Positions 6,192 through 9,151 of a stretch of 9,151 bases of DNA are shown piece after piece. The position numbers and the translations under genes were made by a program. Each line of letters begins with the position of its first letter. Position 1 is the first letter of the stretch. The notes under the pieces are model-generated. The model saw nothing but the letters and a program-made list of their open reading frames with translations. It was not told the origin of the DNA and made no database searches. The stretch is from contig DJWC01000048.1 in NCBI GenBank assembly GCA_002441445.1, positions 25,334 through 34,484 on the forward strand, given 5' to 3'. Source of the stretch: Pusillimonas sp. UBA6240. GTDB lineage: Bacteria > Pseudomonadota > Gammaproteobacteria > Burkholderiales > Burkholderiaceae_B.

Positions 6192-6887
6192 CTAGCCGGC
6201 CAATGCCCGCTCGACCGCTATGCGGGCGTGTATCAGCGTGGTGTCGTACAGGCGCACGGCCGTGTCGGCCTGCTTGACCAGCAGGCCGATTTCCGTGCAT
6301 CCCAGTATGACGGCCTGCGCCCCTTGCCCGGCCAAGGCATCGATGATGCGCAAATACTCCGCCCGCGACGCGTCCAGTACCTTGCCCAGGCACAGTTCGT
6401 CATAGACCACCATGTGCACGATCTCGCGATCGGCCGGCGGCGGCACCAACACCTTCAGCCCAAAATTTTGCCGTAAACGCTCTTTGTAAAAATCCTGCTC
6501 CATGGTGAAACGGGTCCCCAGCAGGCCGACGGCGGAGATGCCGTCGCGCAAGAGTTCCTCGGCGGTGGCGTCGGCAATGTGCAGCAAGGGTATGCCCGCG
6601 GCCTTTTCGACCTCGGCCGCGACTTTATGCATGGTGTTGGTGCACAGCAGGAGAAAGTCGGCGCCGCCCGCACGCACGCTCCGGGCCGCCTGTGACAGGA
6701 TGTCGGCCGCGCCGGCCCAATCCCCCGCATGCTGCAGCTTTTCTATGGGATCGAAATCCACGCTGCGCAATACCAATTCGGCCGAATGCAGGCCCCCCAG
6801 CGCCTGTTTGACGCCCTGATTGATTTCGCGATAGTAGTCGGCCGTGCTTTCCCAGCTCATGCCGCCGATCAGCCCTATGGTTTTCAT
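6192..6887 (-). CDS. YgeA-type aspartate/glutamate racemase family protein
   Basis: A PLP-independent amino-acid racemase of 231 residues, the same length class as E. coli YgeA. It begins with the family's MKTIGLIGGMSWESTADYYR. The first catalytic segment reads LLLCTNTMHKVA with Thr83 at the acid/base position, and the second reads VILGCTEIGLL with Cys197. A Thr/Cys pair instead of Cys/Cys is characteristic of the YgeA group, and as I recall the numbering is the same as in the E. coli enzyme. Such enzymes interconvert L- and D-amino acids with broad or Glu/Asp/homoserine-type specificity in the cytoplasm; the substrate here is not known. I chose the ATG at 6887; the frame extends 14 codons upstream (to 6929) with a Cys-rich, unlikely N-terminus. 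The ribosome site is weak (GAG). It is probably monocistronic. The upstream 6888-7118 gap shows no clear promoter. Confidence 0.92.
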   Translation of the reverse strand: MKTIGLIGGMSWESTADYYREINQGVKQALGGLHSAELVLRSVDFDPIEKLQHAGDWAGAADILSQAARSVRAGGADFLLLCTNTMHKVAAEVEKAAGIPLLHIADATAEELLRDGISAVGLLGTRFTMEQDFYKERLRQNFGLKVLVPPPADREIVHMVVYDELCLGKVLDASRAEYLRIIDALAGQGAQAVILGCTEIGLLVKQADTAVRLYDTTLIHARIAVERALAG

Positions 6888-7073
6888 GGCATGCTCACAA
6901 TAGGTTCCAGCCTTGCAGCATAACAGCAAGAGCGGCTTGAAGAACCGAGGCCTGAGCGGCCAGCCTTTGCCATGGCCGTCAGCCCGTCAGCCATCAGGGC
7001 GGTACGCAAGGCGGCGCCGACTTAGCGGGCATTAATGAGGGCCGGCTTCGTCGGCGCGGCGGCCTGCGGCTGT

Positions 7074-7096
7074 ATCAGCGGCGAGGGGCCGCCGAT
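7074..7096 (-). terminator. 9-bp stem-loop 22 nt after the ABC cluster's last gene
   Basis: In the minus strand, ATCGGCGGC-CCCTC-GCCGCTGAT forms nine pairs, one of them G-U, around a 5-nt loop. It starts 22 nt beyond the stop codon of the binding-protein gene, where the transcript of the ABC cluster would be expected to end. No U-tract follows, so its role in termination is inferred from position and stability only. Confidence 0.4.
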
Positions 7097-7118
7097 GCGG
7101 GAAGCGATGCGCGGATGC

Positions 7119-7979
7119 CTAATGGCAATCGGCCACCACCTGATCCAGATATACTTCGAAGGCGATGTCGCGCACCCTTTCCTTGTTGAGCGCGGCCAGA
7201 TGCCGGGCGGACTTCCATTGCGCCGCCAGGCGCTTGGCCACCGCCAGCGTGTGCGGGTCGTCCCGCGGCACCAGAAAGGCGGAGGACGCCTCCCGCCCTG
7301 GCGGCAAAGTGGCTGAAAATTTCTTCCACTCCGGCAGCTTCAACAGCTCTTTCAGCATGATCTCGTCATGCACGGCTGCATCGCACTCTCCCGTGCGCAA
7401 GGCTATCAGCGAATCCGCCGGCGCTTTGTAGATTTTCTCGATCGCCGCGTAGCGCGTCGCGGCCATCCCGGCGTATAAGCCGCCTTCCGACAGGCAGACG
7501 CTGCGGCCCCGCAATTGTTCCCAGGTCTTGATGTCGGTGTCGCTGCGCATGATGGCCATGGGCCGCGCCACATAGCCCGTAGGCACGGCGACATGAGCCG
7601 GCGGCGCGGCTTGCCCCGGAGCGAGATACGCCAGCGCGATCTCGGCGGTGGGCGCCGGCGCCGCGGCGCGGGCGCCGGCCGGCACGGCGCGCACGGCCCG
7701 CAAGCGGGCGTTCAAGGCCTGGGCCAGCTCTTCGGCCAGGGCCGTGTCCGGCGTCTCCGGCGTGCGCACCTTGGAGCCGCCCACGAACGGCGGCACGACA
7801 TAAGGCATGGCCAGCACCAGTTCGCCGTCGCCGGCCGCCCCGCCGGCGCTGGAAGCGGCCTGGCCGGCAGCCGCCGCCCCCCCTTGTCCGAGCGCCGGCG
7901 CGCAGGCCAGGGCAAGGACGCCGGCCGAGACCCAGCTCCTCCGTGAACATAAATACTGCAGCCAGCGGGATTTCATCAT
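7119..7979 (-). CDS. Periplasmic substrate-binding protein, family-3-like, at the end of an ABC cluster
   Basis: A 286-residue secreted protein. Residues 1-32 form a Sec signal peptide (basic start, WVSAGVLALACAPALGQ, probable cleavage after ALG). A Gly/Ala/Ser-rich spacer to ~residue 51 follows, then a binding-protein fold. Family-3-like features are LVLAMPYVVPPFV in the first lobe, DTDIKTWEQLRGRSVCLSEGG at the lobe crossover (149-167), and IALRTGECDAAVHDEIMLKEL (192-212). It could be a solute-binding component of the adjacent permease, or an accessory or sensor protein. The ligand is unknown. The chosen ATG at 7979 lies 11 nt beyond the permease stop; a TTG at 7994 would overlap that stop as TTGA, so tight cotranscription is likely. 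A run of seven G (coding strand, 7883-7877) falls just after the signal peptide. ABC importers normally place such a gene first; here it follows a different binding-protein gene and the permease. Confidence 0.82.
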   Translation of the reverse strand: MMKSRWLQYLCSRRSWVSAGVLALACAPALGQGGAAAAGQAASSAGGAAGDGELVLAMPYVVPPFVGGSKVRTPETPDTALAEELAQALNARLRAVRAVPAGARAAAPAPTAEIALAYLAPGQAAPPAHVAVPTGYVARPMAIMRSDTDIKTWEQLRGRSVCLSEGGLYAGMAATRYAAIEKIYKAPADSLIALRTGECDAAVHDEIMLKELLKLPEWKKFSATLPPGREASSAFLVPRDDPHTLAVAKRLAAQWKSARHLAALNKERVRDIAFEVYLDQVVADCH

Positions 7980-7990
7980 AGCGGTAACCG

Positions 7991-8764
7991 TCAAACGTAC
8001 TGGTAGCGCAACAGCCGGCGCTTCAGGTTTTCCAGGATGACCAGATCGATCAAGGTGGCGAGTATGGCTATCGTCAGGATATTGGCCATGACGCCGACCA
8101 TATCCGCGGTTTCGCCCGCATAGGCCAGCGAGCGCCCCAGGCCCTTGCTGAAGCCGATCAGCATTTCAGCCGATATCAAGGCGCGCCACGCATTGCCGAA
8201 AGCCAGCTGCGCGCCGGTGATCAGTTCCGGCATGACGGCGGGCAGGTACACGCGCTTGAGCATGTCCCAATGGCCGGCGCCCATGACGCGCGCGGCGGAT
8301 ACGTGCACGTTCAGCACGCTTTCCGTAGCGTTCATCACTGACAGCGCGGCCGGGAAGAAAGCCGCCAGCGCGATGACCACGATGATGGGCAGGTTGCCGA
8401 AGCCCATCATGATCAGGAACAGCGGCACCCAGGCGATGGACGGTATGGATTGCAGGATGATGATGGCCGACTTCAGCACTTCGCGAAAGAAAAACAGCAC
8501 GCCGCCTATCAGGCCGAAGCCCACGCCGAACAACAGCGCCGCGCCATAGCCGAAGCCCAGCCTGACCAGGCTGCCCGACAGGGCCGCGCGGAAATCGGCC
8601 GACTGCACGTCGTTCCACAAGCGCAGCATGACGGTGGGCACGCCCGGCATCAGGAAGTCGGGCAAGACCCACGCCGCGATCTGCCAAAGCAGCAAAATGG
8701 CCAATATGGCGACCGCCATGGCCAGCTTCTTTCTATTGCCGGAAATTCTGATCTGAGAGCTCAT
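7991..8764 (-). CDS. ABC transporter permease, SsuC/TauC type
   Basis: The inner-membrane channel subunit of an ABC importer for small organic anions such as sulfonates, taurine, nitrate or pyrimidine precursors. It has 257 residues and about six hydrophobic helices. The family signature QSIPSIAWVPLFLIMMGFGN is at residues 105-124, followed by the EAA-type cytoplasmic loop SAARVMGAGHWDMLKRVYLP (156-175) that contacts the ATPase. The following segment AFGNAWRALISAEML is also typical of this group. I chose the ATG at 8764; a GTG at 8815 would add 17 residues and neither start has a good ribosome site. It follows a solute-binding protein gene (8912-9151) and precedes the family-3-like binding protein. 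No ATPase gene is visible in the window. The exact substrate is not determined. Confidence 0.92.
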   Translation of the reverse strand: MSSQIRISGNRKKLAMAVAILAILLLWQIAAWVLPDFLMPGVPTVMLRLWNDVQSADFRAALSGSLVRLGFGYGAALLFGVGFGLIGGVLFFFREVLKSAIIILQSIPSIAWVPLFLIMMGFGNLPIIVVIALAAFFPAALSVMNATESVLNVHVSAARVMGAGHWDMLKRVYLPAVMPELITGAQLAFGNAWRALISAEMLIGFSKGLGRSLAYAGETADMVGVMANILTIAILATLIDLVILENLKRRLLRYQYV

Positions 8765-8849
8765 AAAGTTGGAAACAACAGCGGCCGCCAGGACCCGCCA
8801 GCGTTGAAGGGGCACGCGCCGACAGGCCCTGAACCGGCCACTTGGTGAA

Positions 8850-8885
8850 ACAGGAGAAACGCGGAGCCATGCGAGGCGCCGCGTT
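8850..8885 (-). terminator. Terminator-like hairpin between the binding-protein and permease genes
   Basis: In the minus strand, AACGCGG-C-GCC-TCGCAT-GGC-T-CCGCGTT (8885-8858) gives ten pairs with one internal mismatch, and is followed by the T-rich TTTCTCCTGTTTC. It starts 26 nt after the stop codon of the upstream binding protein. Such intercistronic hairpins often limit read-through so that binding protein is made in excess over permease. The U-tract is broken, so partial termination or mRNA protection is more likely than a full stop. Confidence 0.55.
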
Positions 8886-8911
8886 CCGGTTCTACAGGCA
8901 AGTGCGAGGAT

Positions 8912-9151
8912 TTACAGCTTGCGCGCCTTCTGCCATTCCAGATCGATGATGGTGCTGACATCGAACTTGTTGCCGTCGCGCGTCTTGAGCGAGCCGTCAG
9001 CCTGCATGATGTCGGCGATCTCCTGCATGCGCGCCAAGTCGGCGTCGTCGAGCGCGGCATTGAAGGTCTGGGTCTGGATCGCCTTGCTGATGACCTGCTC
9101 GCGAGGCACGTCGCCGTGCTCCAGCGTCTTCAAGGTCGGCTCGGCGATGAA
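8912..9151 (-). CDS. ABC transporter solute-binding protein, SsuA/NMT1-like, C-terminal fragment
   Basis: The last 79 residues of a periplasmic solute-binding protein; the rest lies beyond the right edge. The frame stays open to the window end (it reads FIAEPTLKTLEHGDVPREQV at the edge). The tail has the pattern of SsuA/NMT1-like binding proteins, with ALDDADLARMQEIADIM, a polar linker, and the closing FDVSTIIDLEWQKARKL. It would deliver ligand to the SsuC/TauC-type permease encoded 147 bp further on, likely a small organic anion. Family assignment rests on a short C-terminal piece plus the permease neighbour. Confidence 0.75.
   Translation of the reverse strand, partial: FIAEPTLKTLEHGDVPREQVISKAIQTQTFNAALDDADLARMQEIADIMQADGSLKTRDGNKFDVSTIIDLEWQKARKL

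Overview
The window looks like chromosomal DNA of a high-GC betaproteobacterium, most likely from the Alcaligenaceae/Burkholderiales (Bordetella, Achromobacter or Pusillimonas type). This is a judgement from the GC-rich codon use, the RecJ and long-form serine acetyltransferase sequences and the style of gene content; no rRNA or other phylogenetic marker is present. I see no mobile element, phage gene, CRISPR array, tRNA or rRNA. Gene density is normal. The longest stretch without a gene is about 280 bp (1857-2136), and the 231 bp at 6888-7118 holds only a terminator-like hairpin.

Layout. The left edge carries the 3' half of recJ (+). It converges with an EamA/DMT-type exporter gene (-). Next comes a minus-strand gene fusing an NTF2-like domain to a PhnB-like VOC (glyoxalase-fold) domain. 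An AT-rich intergenic region separates it from a divergent HxlR-family regulator (+) that carries an SCP2-like C-terminal domain. The HxlR gene overlaps tail to tail with a second EamA-type transporter gene (-), which follows a small DUF2007-type gene (-). That small gene is head to head, only 27 bp apart, with a serine O-acetyltransferase gene (epsC/cysE type, +). A YgeA-type amino-acid racemase (-) converges on it. The right end is a minus-strand ABC-transporter cluster. In transcription order it has the C-terminus of an SsuA/NMT1-type solute-binding protein (cut by the window edge), a terminator-like hairpin, an SsuC/TauC-type permease, and a second, unrelated family-3-like periplasmic binding protein.

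How the genes may work together. The HxlR regulator probably controls the divergent NTF2-VOC gene, and possibly itself, through a 13-bp direct repeat spaced by 20 bp in the AT-rich intergenic region. The ABC cluster would import an unidentified small organic anion such as a sulfonate; its ATPase is not in view and may lie beyond the right edge. The remaining genes (DNA repair, cysteine biosynthesis, racemase, exporters) look like independent housekeeping or accessory units. I did not find a convincing new multi-gene system. The items most worth a second look are the ABC cluster with two binding proteins, the fusion/HxlR pair with its repeat, and the possibly leaderless HxlR start.
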